A stretch of DNA of 64,000 nt from Kordia zhangzhouensis. Its GTDB lineage: Bacteria > Bacteroidota > Bacteroidia > Flavobacteriales > Flavobacteriaceae. The position numbers were made by a program, and so were the translations under genes. Every line of letters begins with the position of its first letter. Within the stretch, counting starts at the first letter, position 1. The notes under the pieces are model-generated. The model ran no database searches. It was given only the letters and a program-made list of their open reading frames with translations, and had not been told where the DNA came from. Shown piece after piece: positions 51,603 through 61,551 of this stretch. The DNA lies in contig NZ_LBMH01000001.1 in NCBI RefSeq assembly GCF_001005305.1, forward strand, positions 62,001 through 126,000, given 5' to 3'.

Positions 51603-52415
51603 ATGCAAAAACACATTACAGAAACTACTGAATATCTAATAAACAAAGGATTTGACAAACCAGAAATCGGGATTGTACTAGGTACAGGATTAGGAAAATT
51701 GATTGATGATATAGAAATTATTGCTGAAGCACATTACAATAACATCCCTTATTTTCCTTTGGCAACTGTCGAATTTCACACAGGCAAGCTGATTTATGGA
51801 ACTTTAGCAGGAAAAAAAGTAATTGTGATGCAAGGTCGTTTTCACTTATATGAAGGCTATGATTTTGTTGACATCACTTATCCTATTCGCATTATGCATC
51901 AATTAGGCATACAGAGACTTTTAGTATCGAATGCTGCAGGAGCAATCAATCTCAATTACAAAAAAGGAGATATTATGATTATTGACGATCATATCAATTT
52001 ACAAGGCGGCTCACCTTTAGCCTTTAAAGGTGTTGGACAATTTGGTGATCGATTTGCTGATATGAGCGCACCATACGATGCTAAAATGATTGCTACCATT
52101 GAAGATATTGCTAAAAATCATCATATCGATATTCAAAAAGGTGTGTATGCAAGTGTAATTGGACCACAATTGGAAACACGTGCCGAATACCGAATGTTAA
52201 AAATTATCGGTGCTGATGCTGTAGGGATGAGTACTGTCCCAGAAGTCATTGTCGCAAATCATTTAAAGTTGCCATGTATTGCAATTTCTGTTTTAACTGA
52301 CGAATGCGATCCTGACAATTTAGCTCCAGTAGACATTGAAGATATTATCGCAGTAGCAGGAAAAACAGAACCAAAAATGATTACGCTCTTTACAGAACTA
52401 ATCAAAACATTTTAA
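51603..52415 (+). CDS. Purine nucleoside phosphorylase
   Basis: 270-residue class I PNP (trimeric, PNP/MTAP family). Motifs: IGIVLGTGLGKLIDDI, VEFHTGKLIYG, MQGRFHLYEGYD, LLVSNAAGAINLNYKKGD, GVYASVIGPQLETRAEYRML and GADAVGMSTVPEV. In this cluster it can remove adenine from the deoxyadenosyl arsenical made by ArsS, leaving a ribosyl phosphate for the glycosyltransferases. Ten bases after the glycosyltransferase gene. Confidence 0.93.
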   Translation: MQKHITETTEYLINKGFDKPEIGIVLGTGLGKLIDDIEIIAEAHYNNIPYFPLATVEFHTGKLIYGTLAGKKVIVMQGRFHLYEGYDFVDITYPIRIMHQLGIQRLLVSNAAGAINLNYKKGDIMIIDDHINLQGGSPLAFKGVGQFGDRFADMSAPYDAKMIATIEDIAKNHHIDIQKGVYASVIGPQLETRAEYRMLKIIGADAVGMSTVPEVIVANHLKLPCIAISVLTDECDPDNLAPVDIEDIIAVAGKTEPKMITLFTELIKTF

Positions 52416-52473
52416 ATTAAGAAGCAGCAAAAAAAAGATTACATAAAAACAGCAACTTTCATCTAAAAAACAT

Positions 52474-52899
52474 ATGAATACCAATAAAAAAATAGCACTT
52501 CTCACGATTCGATTACTATTGGGATTCATATTCTTTTTTCAAGGGTTTGGAAAAGTTTTCACCTTTGGCGTTGACAAAGTATATACCAACTTTTTTGCTA
52601 AACCTTACGAAGGAATTTTACCAGAATTCTTATTACAAGCTACTGCCTATTACACCTCATATGTAGAGTTTTTTGGTGGTTTACTGTTAATTATTGGATT
52701 CAAGCGCGACTATACGTTATATGCTTTGGCATCTGTACTACTAATTGTTACTTTCGGACATGGCTTAACAGCGCCTATCTGGGATTTATCGCACGTAATG
52801 TACAGAGCTATTTTACTGATAGCTTTACTCCTATTACCGACAGAATGGGACAACTATCGACTAGACACATTATTACAAAAAAATAAACAATCAAACTAA
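52474..52899 (+). CDS. DoxX family membrane protein
   Basis: 141 residues with four hydrophobic helices, starting ALLTIRLLLGFIFFFQGFGKVF, the DoxX hallmark, and SYVEFFGGLLLIIGF. A quinone-linked or redox membrane component in other systems; its role here is unknown. It ends at the base before arsM begins, so they are a transcriptional pair. Confidence 0.85.
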   Translation: MNTNKKIALLTIRLLLGFIFFFQGFGKVFTFGVDKVYTNFFAKPYEGILPEFLLQATAYYTSYVEFFGGLLLIIGFKRDYTLYALASVLLIVTFGHGLTAPIWDLSHVMYRAILLIALLLLPTEWDNYRLDTLLQKNKQSN

Positions 52900-53868
52900 A
52901 TGAGTTATTTAGATACTACACACGACGTTTATAAAGAAGCTGCATTAACACCTGATGTAGGCCTCTGTTGTACCACCAATCCTATTTGGGAATTACCTGG
53001 CTTAAAAATTCCTAAAATCATGCAAGAAATGAATTATGGTTGTGGAAGTACAGTGCACGCTCGCGATCTTACGAACAATCCAACAATGTTATATGTTGGA
53101 GTTGGAGGCGGAATGGAACTATTACAATTTGCCTATTTCAACCGACAAAAAGGTGGCGTAATAGGATTAGATGTTGTTGATGAAATGCTTGAAGCTTCTC
53201 GTAAAAATTTTATAGAAGCAGAACAACAAAACGACTGGTTTAAAAGTGAGTTTGTAGACTTACGTAAAGGAGATGCTTTAAACTTACCTGTAGCAGATAA
53301 TTCTATAGATGTAGCAGCACAAAACTGTCTGTTCAATATCTTTAAAACAGACGACCTAAAAAAAGCGATTTCAGAAATGTATCGAGTTTTAAAGCCGCAC
53401 GGAAAACTTGTTATGAGTGATCCAACTTGCGAACAACCAATGAATGAAACCCTGCGTAATGACGAACGCCTACGTGCTTTATGTCTCAGTGGAAGTTTGC
53501 CGATTGCTGAATATGTAAAAATGCTTACAGATGCTGGTTTTGGAACTATTGAAATTCGCGCAAGAAAACCATATCGTATTCTTGATCCGAAAAATTATCC
53601 AACAGATGAGTTGATTTATATAGAGTCTATCGAAGTTGCTGCAATTAAAGATCCTATGCCAGCCGACGGACCATGTATATTTACTGGAAGAGCTGCTATT
53701 TACTTTGGCTCTGAAGAGTACTTTGACGACAAAAAAGGGCATGTTTTATTAAAAAATCAACCAATTGCTATTTGTGATAAAACTGCACAGGCATTGGCCG
53801 ATTTGGGAAGAGATGATATTTTCATCTCAGAGTCTACCTATCACTACGATGGCGGCGGATGCTGTTAA
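52900..53868 (+). CDS. arsM: Arsenite methyltransferase ArsM (arsenosugar type)
   Basis: 322-residue SAM methyltransferase. SAM loop YVGVGGGMELLQFAYF with GVIGLDVVDEML. Arsenic-ligating cysteines are visible: CCTTNP near residue 25, the Cys in VAAQNCLFNIFKTDD and the C-terminal GGGCC. It methylates arsenite, giving dimethylarsenic for ArsS. A strong terminator follows. Confidence 0.92.
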   Translation: MSYLDTTHDVYKEAALTPDVGLCCTTNPIWELPGLKIPKIMQEMNYGCGSTVHARDLTNNPTMLYVGVGGGMELLQFAYFNRQKGGVIGLDVVDEMLEASRKNFIEAEQQNDWFKSEFVDLRKGDALNLPVADNSIDVAAQNCLFNIFKTDDLKKAISEMYRVLKPHGKLVMSDPTCEQPMNETLRNDERLRALCLSGSLPIAEYVKMLTDAGFGTIEIRARKPYRILDPKNYPTDELIYIESIEVAAIKDPMPADGPCIFTGRAAIYFGSEEYFDDKKGHVLLKNQPIAICDKTAQALADLGRDDIFISESTYHYDGGGCC

Positions 53869-53877
53869 AAAATCAAG

Positions 53878-53924
53878 AAAGCTCTTATCAAGGCATACTT
53901 AAATTACTGGTAAGAGCTTTTTCT
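53878..53924 (+). terminator. Intrinsic terminator after arsM
   Basis: Ten-bp stem AAAGCTCTTA / TAAGAGCTTT with a 23-base loop, then Ts. Ends the first arsenosugar operon; the TonB receptor starts 104 bases later. Confidence 0.85.
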
Positions 53925-54027
53925 CTTACAGCCTATTCTCTATTTTTCTTTTTATGCAAATAAAACGCTTCAAAATTGTAAGGTAAACGTTTACGAATAG
54001 ACTATAGGCTACAAATTACATTATTAC

Positions 54028-57000
54028 ATGAAGTACGTTACTATACGCATAACAATGTTATGCTTACTCTTTTCTTTTGCATTATTTTCTCAAGAAACCA
54101 CTGGCCGTTTAGAAGGCAAAATAAGTGATTCAAAAAATCAACCAATTGCTTTTGCTAATATTAGTATAACAGACACTGCCACCAACTTTAAATACGGAAG
54201 CATTTCTCAAGAATCTGGATTTTATGCGGTTACGAATCTTCCTCCTGGAAACACCTATAAAATAGAAGTTAGCTTTTTAGGGTATCGTTCAGAAACTCTA
54301 GAAAACATTACTATAAGTTTAGGAGCAACGACTACAAAAGATTTTATACTTATAGAAGAAGATGAAGCACTCGCTACTATTACTTTAAAAGTAGATAAAT
54401 CTACTCTAAAAAAAGATAATGAACAGCTAATATCTAAAAAGACAATTGCACAAACACCTACTATCAGCAGAAGCATTCAAGACTTAACCCGAACACTTCC
54501 TGAAGCAAACTTAAATTCGTTTGCCGGTGCGAGCAACCGATTCAATAATTTAAACATTGATGGTGTTGCGAATAATGATGTTGTTGGTTTTCAAGAGCCT
54601 GCAAGTGGTGCTGCAGGATCTTCTGCCAATGGAACTCCTGGAAGCCTATCTAAAACTCAACCAATCGCTTTTGGAGCAATTAAAGAACTTTCTGTCAAAA
54701 CAACGCCTTTTGATGTAAGTATTGGAAACTTTACAGGAGCTAATATTAACTTAGTTACTAAAAATGGAACAAATACTACAAAAACAGATATTTATGGTTT
54801 TGGAAATAATCAAATATTTGTTGGAAAATACGCCAATGGAGCACGCCAAGAAGTAAATAACTTTTATGACCTACAAATCGGCGCAAGTATTGGCGGAGCT
54901 CTTAAAAAAAACAAACTCTTTTATTTTATCAATGTAGAGCAAGCATTAAGCAGCCTTCCTCTTTTAAATGCTCCTGGCAGTTCTACTTCCAATATTGACT
55001 TTGCTACAGTTCAATTAATCTCCGAAACGTTACAATCTCGTTACAATTACGATCCCGGAACATATACAAATGCCGATTTAAAAACAGCAAGCACTAAAAT
55101 TTTTGCTCGCTTAGATTACAACATCTCAGACAAACATAAACTTACAATACGTAATAACTATGTAAACAGTTTTTCTGATAATCTAGAATGGAACGAATCA
55201 ATATTTAACTTTGGAAATCAAGGATATCGCCACAATAGCATTGCGAATAGTTTAACTACAGAATGGAATGCAAACTTTAATAACAACACTTCAAATACTT
55301 TATCCTTGGGATACAACAAAGTAACTGAAGATAGAGAATTTGACGGGCGTGTGTTTCCGCATCTCTTAATTCAAGATGCTTCCAATAGAATTTTTGCAGG
55401 AACATACCGAGAAGCTTCTGTATATAACACAAACCTTAACACATTCCAAATAACAAATAAATTCACATACATTAAAAACAAACACACATTTTCAATAGGA
55501 GCTTTATTGCAATACAACGATATTGATTACGGATTTTTATCTGCTTGGAATGGACGTTGGCAATATTCATCCGTTGAAAATTTTATAAACGACAGACCTT
55601 CACGAATTAGAGGCGTATATAGAACTTCAAATAATAATTTTGACTTTGTAAGCAATACGCCTTCCGCAACTTTAGACATTCTTACGACTGGTTTTTACAT
55701 ACAAGACCGCATCCGCTTTCATGACAACTTAAGTGTTTTTGCTGGAATTCGTTTGGATAACCAAATACTATTAGATGAGTTGCCAATAAGTGAGGAAGTA
55801 AAAAACACACCTGAATTTAGTCGTTTTGAAAATACAATCAATACAACTCCACAAATTAATCCGAGAATAGGATTTAATTATTATATAAACGATCGCAAAA
55901 ATATAAAAGTACGAGGCGGAACAGGATTCTTCACAGGTCGCATTCCATACTTATGGTTTGCTTATGCAGAATATATTTCAGGAACTGATTATTTTAATGT
56001 TGATATTCGTCCTACTGGTGAAACGCCTATCGTTGAAAACGTAGAAGATTTGGCAAGTCAACAACCTGGATTAACAGAAATTAACCTCATAGACAACGAC
56101 TTTAAACTCCCTCGTGAATGGAAAAGTAATATGGCAATAGATTTTAAGTTGCCTCATAATTTCGGGCTCTCTGTAGAAGGAAGCTACACCAATGTGATTA
56201 ATGGAATTTTCTTTAAATCCATCAACCGAAAAGAAGAAACCGCAACATTTTCTGGTGCAGATAATCGTTCGTACTATACTGCGACAGGAGAAACTATTAA
56301 AATCAATCCTAATTTTACTAATGTATTTTTACTTACCAATACAAACAAAGGATATCGTTATAACTTTACACTTGGTCTAACCAAAAAAACAGATCAGTAT
56401 AATGGTTATTTAGGGTACACTTACGGAAAAAGTAAAGATATTTCAAGTACAGTACGAAATTCTCCTGCGGCTAACTTTGAGTGGAATCAGGCAATTAACT
56501 CTAATAATCCCGAACTTTCATTTTCAAACTTTGATCTTCGTCATAAAATTGTTTCTGCTCACAATTATCAGTTTAACATCTCCAATCAGAGCGATTTACT
56601 AGTATCTATGTTATATAACGGTACTTCAGGAAGCCCTTTTTCATTTGTAAATCAAGGAGACGTAAATAGAGATGGTTCTTCAAGAAATGACTTAGTGTAT
56701 ATTCCGAATGACCAAAGTGAAATCAATTTAATAGACATAACAGATGGGAATGGAACCGTACTTGTTTCCGCTGAAGAGCAATGGGAAAATTTAAATAACT
56801 ACATTAATAACAATGATTACTTACGTTCGCGTCGCGGACAATACGCAGAGCGAAATGGAGCTAAAACTCCTTGGAATCATCGATTGGATGCACGTTTTGA
56901 ATACGGAATTAAGCTTAAAGGGACACATCGAATCAGTGTATCGCTAGATGTATTTAATGTCCTAAACTTAATTAATAGAGATTGGGGAAAACTCGTATTT

Positions 57001-57162
57001 GTTCCTAATGTTGTTAACTCTAGCTTTAGCTTGTTAAACTTCCAAGGAATTGAAAACAACCAACCAACATATCAATTTAATATACAAGACACTACACCTT
57101 GGGTAGTTGATACTGAGAACTCTCGTTGGAAAGCACAATTTGGTGTAAAGTATCAATTTTAA
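54028..57162 (+). CDS. TonB-dependent receptor with carboxypeptidase-regulatory-like domain
   Basis: 1044 residues. Signal peptide (MLCLLFSFALFS), then a CarboxypepD_reg-like domain (~25-110, GKISDSKNQPIAFANISITD), a plug domain (SIQDLTRTLPEANLNSFAGA) and a large barrel ending in an aromatic VKYQF. It is of the Oar-like type rather than a SusC. It lies between arsM and the last arsenosugar glycosyltransferase, so an arsenical, nucleoside or lipid ligand is possible but unproven. Confidence 0.9.
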   Translation: MKYVTIRITMLCLLFSFALFSQETTGRLEGKISDSKNQPIAFANISITDTATNFKYGSISQESGFYAVTNLPPGNTYKIEVSFLGYRSETLENITISLGATTTKDFILIEEDEALATITLKVDKSTLKKDNEQLISKKTIAQTPTISRSIQDLTRTLPEANLNSFAGASNRFNNLNIDGVANNDVVGFQEPASGAAGSSANGTPGSLSKTQPIAFGAIKELSVKTTPFDVSIGNFTGANINLVTKNGTNTTKTDIYGFGNNQIFVGKYANGARQEVNNFYDLQIGASIGGALKKNKLFYFINVEQALSSLPLLNAPGSSTSNIDFATVQLISETLQSRYNYDPGTYTNADLKTASTKIFARLDYNISDKHKLTIRNNYVNSFSDNLEWNESIFNFGNQGYRHNSIANSLTTEWNANFNNNTSNTLSLGYNKVTEDREFDGRVFPHLLIQDASNRIFAGTYREASVYNTNLNTFQITNKFTYIKNKHTFSIGALLQYNDIDYGFLSAWNGRWQYSSVENFINDRPSRIRGVYRTSNNNFDFVSNTPSATLDILTTGFYIQDRIRFHDNLSVFAGIRLDNQILLDELPISEEVKNTPEFSRFENTINTTPQINPRIGFNYYINDRKNIKVRGGTGFFTGRIPYLWFAYAEYISGTDYFNVDIRPTGETPIVENVEDLASQQPGLTEINLIDNDFKLPREWKSNMAIDFKLPHNFGLSVEGSYTNVINGIFFKSINRKEETATFSGADNRSYYTATGETIKINPNFTNVFLLTNTNKGYRYNFTLGLTKKTDQYNGYLGYTYGKSKDISSTVRNSPAANFEWNQAINSNNPELSFSNFDLRHKIVSAHNYQFNISNQSDLLVSMLYNGTSGSPFSFVNQGDVNRDGSSRNDLVYIPNDQSEINLIDITDGNGTVLVSAEEQWENLNNYINNNDYLRSRRGQYAERNGAKTPWNHRLDARFEYGIKLKGTHRISVSLDVFNVLNLINRDWGKLVFVPNVVNSSFSLLNFQGIENNQPTYQFNIQDTTPWVVDTENSRWKAQFGVKYQF

Positions 57163-57181
57163 CCTGTATCTTTGTAAGACT

Positions 57182-58075
57182 ATGGAAAAGTATTTAGAAA
57201 TCATACAAAAATCGTATAGCGATTACTGGAATTACTTTCAAGGACAAATATTTTTTCAAGATGTAGAAAATTACTTCTACGGTCTGATTGCAATTTCTTT
57301 GATTATTTGGATTTTGGAAATTTTGTTTCCTTGGCGGAAAAATCAATCTATTTTTCGAAAAGATTTTTGGCTAGATACTTTCTACATGTTTTTTAACTTT
57401 TTCATATTCAACATTATTCTCTATGCCGCTCTCTCTGACACTACTGTCGCCATAATGAATGATTTTTTAGGAATTGTTGGATTATCTTTTAACGATTTTC
57501 AACTTTTTGATATGAAACAACTCCCTACTTGGGCCGCGTTGTCAATTTTTTTCATTGTGTCTGATTTTGTTCAGTGGAATACGCACAGACTATTGCATAG
57601 GGTAGATTTTCTATGGAATTTTCACAAAGTACATCATTCTGTCAAAGAAATGGGCTTTGCAGCTCATTTACGTTATCATTGGATGGAAACTATTGTATAC
57701 AAATCTATACTATACATTCCCATAACTATTATAGGTGGCTTCAATATAGAACATGCTGCATTTGTATACTTTTTCACGATTGCTATTGGACACTTGAATC
57801 ATGCTAATTTAGGGTGGGATTATGGTTTGCTTAAATACATATTTAACAATCCAAAAATGCACATCTGGCATCACAGCAAAAAATTACCGAAAAAATATGG
57901 TGTAAATTTTGGTCTAACCTTAAGCGTTTGGGATTATCTGTTTGGTACTGATTACATTCCGAAAAATGGGCGTGATATTGAGTTAGGTTTTACCAATGAT
58001 GAAAATTTCCCAAAAGATTTTCTTCAACAAGAAATGTATCCAATCCGTTTAAAAAAAGATTCACATGAAATATAG
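57182..58075 (+). CDS. Fatty acid hydroxylase / sterol desaturase superfamily protein
   Basis: A 297-residue membrane di-iron protein. His motifs: NTHRLLHRV (HxxxH), FHKVHHSVKEMGF (HxxHH) and MHIWHHSKKLPKKYG (HxxHH), with four to five transmembrane helices around them. It oxidises a lipid C-H bond or desaturates. It is 20 bases after the TonB receptor and overlaps the DUF547 gene by 11 bases. In an arsenosugar locus, a role in arsenolipid formation is an interesting inference. Confidence 0.9.
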   Translation: MEKYLEIIQKSYSDYWNYFQGQIFFQDVENYFYGLIAISLIIWILEILFPWRKNQSIFRKDFWLDTFYMFFNFFIFNIILYAALSDTTVAIMNDFLGIVGLSFNDFQLFDMKQLPTWAALSIFFIVSDFVQWNTHRLLHRVDFLWNFHKVHHSVKEMGFAAHLRYHWMETIVYKSILYIPITIIGGFNIEHAAFVYFFTIAIGHLNHANLGWDYGLLKYIFNNPKMHIWHHSKKLPKKYGVNFGLTLSVWDYLFGTDYIPKNGRDIELGFTNDENFPKDFLQQEMYPIRLKKDSHEI

Positions 58076-58961
58076 TTTCCTCTTTTTCTGTTTGATGTTT
58101 ATAATTTCTTGCGGAACACAACAAAAAACAATTGAAAATTCAACCATAAAAACCTCTGAGGTCACTAAAACTATTATTGATTCTGTTACTGTACAACATG
58201 ACAAAACCGCAAAGAATGATGCTCTCAATATTAAAAATAATCAGACAATAACGACTCCAGATAGTATTGTTTACAACGGAACTCGTGAGTTTACAACAAC
58301 TTTTGAAAACACACACTTTAGTCATACAGTTTGGAATGAACTTCTTCAAAAATATGTTTCTTCAGAAGGTTTGGTAAATTATGCAGGATTAAAAGAAGAT
58401 CGCAGAAAACTACAGATCTATTTATATGATTTGGGTGACAACCAACCGACAGACGTTTGGACAAAAGAAGAGAAACTCGCATACTGGATCAATGCGTACA
58501 ATGCGATGACCATCGATTTGATTTTGGATAGTTATCCAGCTCGAAAAGGAATCAAAGAAATTCGTAATCCTTGGAAACAACGTCGATGGAAAATTGGAGA
58601 CAAAGTATATAATTTGGATGAAATAGAACATGATATACTTCGCAACATGAACGAACCAAGAATTCATTTTGCAATCAATTGTGCTTCTTTTTCATGCCCA
58701 CCATTACTCAATGAAGCATTTACAGCAACAAAGTTAGAAACACAATTAACAACAGTTACCAAAAAATTTGTAGCTGATACTAAACGAAATACCATTACAA
58801 AGAATCAATTAGAACTTTCTAAAATTTTTAAGTGGTTTAAAAAAGATTTCGAAAAAAATGGTTCTTTAATTGATTTTCTTAATCAATACAGTTCTCTTCA
58901 AATTGATACAAACGCAACTATATCATACAAAGAATACAATTGGAGTTTGAATGAACAATGA
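58065..58961 (+). CDS. DUF547 lipoprotein
   Basis: 298 residues with a lipoprotein signal (YSFLFFCLMFIISCGTQQ), a low-complexity linker to ~85, and a DUF547 domain: AYWINAYNAMTIDLILDSYP, YNLDEIEHDILRN and HFAINCASFSCPPLLNEAF. DUF547 proteins often sit with glycosyltransferases or thioredoxin-like proteins. It overlaps both neighbours. A paralogous partial gene lies at the right edge of the window on the minus strand. Confidence 0.88.
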   Translation: MKYSFLFFCLMFIISCGTQQKTIENSTIKTSEVTKTIIDSVTVQHDKTAKNDALNIKNNQTITTPDSIVYNGTREFTTTFENTHFSHTVWNELLQKYVSSEGLVNYAGLKEDRRKLQIYLYDLGDNQPTDVWTKEEKLAYWINAYNAMTIDLILDSYPARKGIKEIRNPWKQRRWKIGDKVYNLDEIEHDILRNMNEPRIHFAINCASFSCPPLLNEAFTATKLETQLTTVTKKFVADTKRNTITKNQLELSKIFKWFKKDFEKNGSLIDFLNQYSSLQIDTNATISYKEYNWSLNEQ

Positions 58962-59740
58962 AAATGCCTTTAGAAAAAATCTCTATCATCATTCCAGTGT
59001 TCAATGAAGCAAAAAACATTGCAACGCTTCTTGAACAATTACTATTGCGAATGCGATACAAACATCATGAGATTCTTTTGATTGATGGTGGAAGTACTGA
59101 TACAACTGTGGAAATTATTTCAGACTTTATTTCTCACTACAATAGAACAAACAATCATCATAAAAAACGCTGTATTGATCAACTAGTTGAAACAGACACT
59201 ACAACTACACACATACAACTCTTTCAATCTGAAAAAGGACGTGCCAAACAGATGAACTATGGCGCACATAAAGCAACCGCTACAATCCTGTACTTTCTAC
59301 ATGCAGATACACTTCCTCCCAAACATTTTGATCAATATATGCTTCAAAAAGTATCTAAAGGGCACCAAGCAGGTTGTTTTCGGATGAAATTCGACTCATG
59401 GCATCCTGTGTTACTCGTTTCGCAATTCTTTACGCGTTTCAACGTTTCTTGGTGTCGTGGAGGTGATCAATCATTATTCATCGTAAAATCCTTATTTCAC
59501 GAGTTAAAAGGGTTTAATGAAGAGTATTCTATTTACGAAGACTGTGAATTTATTCATCGCTTATATGCAGAAGATGAATTTACAGTGATTCCCAAAAATG
59601 TAATAACTTCTGCTAGAAAATATCGTGAAAAAGGCACTTGGAAATTACAATATCATTTTGCCATAATCCATTTCAAAAAATCTAAAGGTGCTTCACCGGA
59701 AGAGCTACATTCATATTATAAAAAATATGTAGCTACATAA
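58958..59740 (+). CDS. TIGR04283-type arsenosugar glycosyltransferase (GT2 family)
   Basis: 260 residues, GT-A fold: ISIIIPVFNEAKNIATLLEQ, LLIDGGSTDTTVEI, QSEKGRAKQMNYGAHKA, LYFLHADTLPPKHFD (DxD-like HAD) and WCRGGDQSLFIVKSLFHELK. This family is the usual partner of the TIGR04282 protein at 50985 in arsenosugar loci. It starts four bases before the DUF547 stop (ATGA overlap). It converges on the RidA-like gene. Confidence 0.92.
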   Translation: MKMPLEKISIIIPVFNEAKNIATLLEQLLLRMRYKHHEILLIDGGSTDTTVEIISDFISHYNRTNNHHKKRCIDQLVETDTTTTHIQLFQSEKGRAKQMNYGAHKATATILYFLHADTLPPKHFDQYMLQKVSKGHQAGCFRMKFDSWHPVLLVSQFFTRFNVSWCRGGDQSLFIVKSLFHELKGFNEEYSIYEDCEFIHRLYAEDEFTVIPKNVITSARKYREKGTWKLQYHFAIIHFKKSKGASPEELHSYYKKYVAT

Positions 59741-59748
59741 GTTGCATC

Positions 59749-60207
59749 TTACTTTGCTGCGATTACGTCAATTTCAATTTTTGCACCAGCCGCCAATCCG
59801 CCTGCAGCAAATGTAGTACGAGCAGGTTTGTTAGGGAAATACTGTACATAAATGTTATTGAATGCTGCAAAATCGTTTATATCAGACAAAATTACGGTAC
59901 ATTTTACCACACGATCAAGCGATGAATTGTGTCGTGCCAGCACTTCACTTATGTTCTGAATTGCTTGTTTGGTTTCCGCTTCAATACCACCTTCTACTAG
60001 TGTTCCTTTGAGGTGATCTTTCCCAATTTGACCTGACAAAAACAATAAATTTTGAGTTTCTACTGCAGCGCTAAAAGGTGTATTTTTCCGTTCTTTCAAA
60101 TGTGACGGGTGAAAGATAATGTCGCTTTGACGGTTGTTATCACTGGAAATTTGGCAGCTTGTAAAAATTAGTAGCAATAGTACATATAAAGAAAAGATAG
60201 TTTTCAT
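59749..60207 (-). CDS. RidA family lipoprotein
   Basis: 152 residues from ATG 60207 (an earlier in-frame ATG at 60231 adds eight residues before the signal). Lipoprotein signal MKTIFSLYVLLLLIFTSCQ. The RidA fold has LLFLSGQIGKD, RVVKCTVILSDINDFAAFNN, PARTTFAAGGLAAGAKIEID (the active-site Arg region) and ends IAAK. RidA deaminates reactive enamines and imines in the cytoplasm; an exported lipoprotein version is uncommon, so the role here is open. Confidence 0.87.
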   Translation of the reverse strand: MKTIFSLYVLLLLIFTSCQISSDNNRQSDIIFHPSHLKERKNTPFSAAVETQNLLFLSGQIGKDHLKGTLVEGGIEAETKQAIQNISEVLARHNSSLDRVVKCTVILSDINDFAAFNNIYVQYFPNKPARTTFAAGGLAAGAKIEIDVIAAK

Positions 60208-60262
60208 CGTCGAAGTTTTGGTTTCTAACAAATTTAGTGAATTTGCTTTTTAAAGTTTTCAT

Positions 60263-61543
60263 TTAAAAATACTGTCCAATTCCAAAAACGATTCCGCGGC
60301 TAGCATTTTTAGTAACTCCGTAACCATAATCTATTCGAAAAATAGCATTAAAAATTCGTTTATGAATAAAACGCAGTCCAACACCTGGATATATTCGTAG
60401 ATTTCTACTATCGGTAAAATCACTAAAACTTCCTCCTGGATTTCGCCATGTTCCTGCATCAACAAATGTATTTCCTTGCATAATGAACCAGTCTTTTTCG
60501 TATAGTGTATATCGATATTCTGTATTTAGCACCAAACTGGCAGTTCCGCGATCAATAATATTTCCAACTCCACGAATATTCAAATTATTATCAACCGAAA
60601 AAGGAGCAAACGGACTTGAATTGTTAGATGCTACTCCAAAACGAATACGATTGGCCCAGTTTCCTCTTTCTCCTACTCTCTTAAAGTATAAAAAATCGCT
60701 CCAAGCAATTAAAAAGTTATCTTGAAAGTCATTTTCAGTAATTACATGTTGAGCATAAAAAGTATTCTTAACTCCCTCTATATACTGATAATAATAGTTT
60801 AAATTGTCATATTCATAAACAAGTTTTAACATCTGCTTGTCTAAAGTTAAATTTCTCGGAATCATATCTGACGTAAGTCCTGATAAATAATCATATTCTT
60901 CTGTAAATATGTTTATCCCAAACTGCAAACGATGTTTAAAGTTGAGCTGATACAACGCTAATACTTCAAATGATGTATTACTGTACTTATAATTGGCAGA
61001 ACCTCCATTAAAAAACAAAGGCTCTTCGCTTGTCCAATTTTGAAAATTTATAGCGACACCAACATTTCTTGTGAAAAGATTGGGCGCTCGCAAATTGATT
61101 CCGTACGAATCAAAACCGTTATTTTGATAAAATCCGCCAAAAGCGATATTTCTTCCTAAAAAATTGTAATCATACAACCCAATTTTATATGCAAATTGCT
61201 CGTTGGTTGTTGTCCAAAAATTCACATTGGGAATCAGAGTAAAATTTTCTTCTACATTGTAAAATACATTGTATAAATTATCGTGTGAATGGAAAACTTG
61301 GTAATAAGCATGTGAAGCACCTGCCAAACGTTTTAATAAAATGACATCTTTTTCTAATCGTGCAGAATCTAACACATCACCATTACGAACACTAACATAT
61401 CGTTTAAGAAAATGTTCCTTATTTTTTTTATGTCCTTGAAATTTGACATCGTACACAATTTCTTGTGGTTTTTCTTGAGCAAAGCTACAGATGAACCACA
61501 AAAAAAATAGGATGATACAAGATGATTTTTTAATTAACAGCAT
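60263..61543 (-). CDS. BamA/TamA-like outer-membrane protein with one POTRA
   Basis: 426 residues. Signal peptide (SCIILFFLWFICSFAQ), a POTRA-like domain at ~25-110 (VYDVKFQGHKKNKEHFLKRY; SVRNGDVLDSARLEKDVILL) and a 16-strand surface-antigen barrel ending in aromatic GIGQYF. Conserved barrel pieces NIRGVGNIIDRGTASLVLNT and YPGVGLRFIH are present. Shorter than BamA, so probably a patatin-free TamA-like or accessory barrel. Nine bases separate it from the next minus-strand gene. Confidence 0.87.
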   Translation of the reverse strand: MLLIKKSSCIILFFLWFICSFAQEKPQEIVYDVKFQGHKKNKEHFLKRYVSVRNGDVLDSARLEKDVILLKRLAGASHAYYQVFHSHDNLYNVFYNVEENFTLIPNVNFWTTTNEQFAYKIGLYDYNFLGRNIAFGGFYQNNGFDSYGINLRAPNLFTRNVGVAINFQNWTSEEPLFFNGGSANYKYSNTSFEVLALYQLNFKHRLQFGINIFTEEYDYLSGLTSDMIPRNLTLDKQMLKLVYEYDNLNYYYQYIEGVKNTFYAQHVITENDFQDNFLIAWSDFLYFKRVGERGNWANRIRFGVASNNSSPFAPFSVDNNLNIRGVGNIIDRGTASLVLNTEYRYTLYEKDWFIMQGNTFVDAGTWRNPGGSFSDFTDSRNLRIYPGVGLRFIHKRIFNAIFRIDYGYGVTKNASRGIVFGIGQYF

Positions 61544-61551
61544 TTTTTAAA

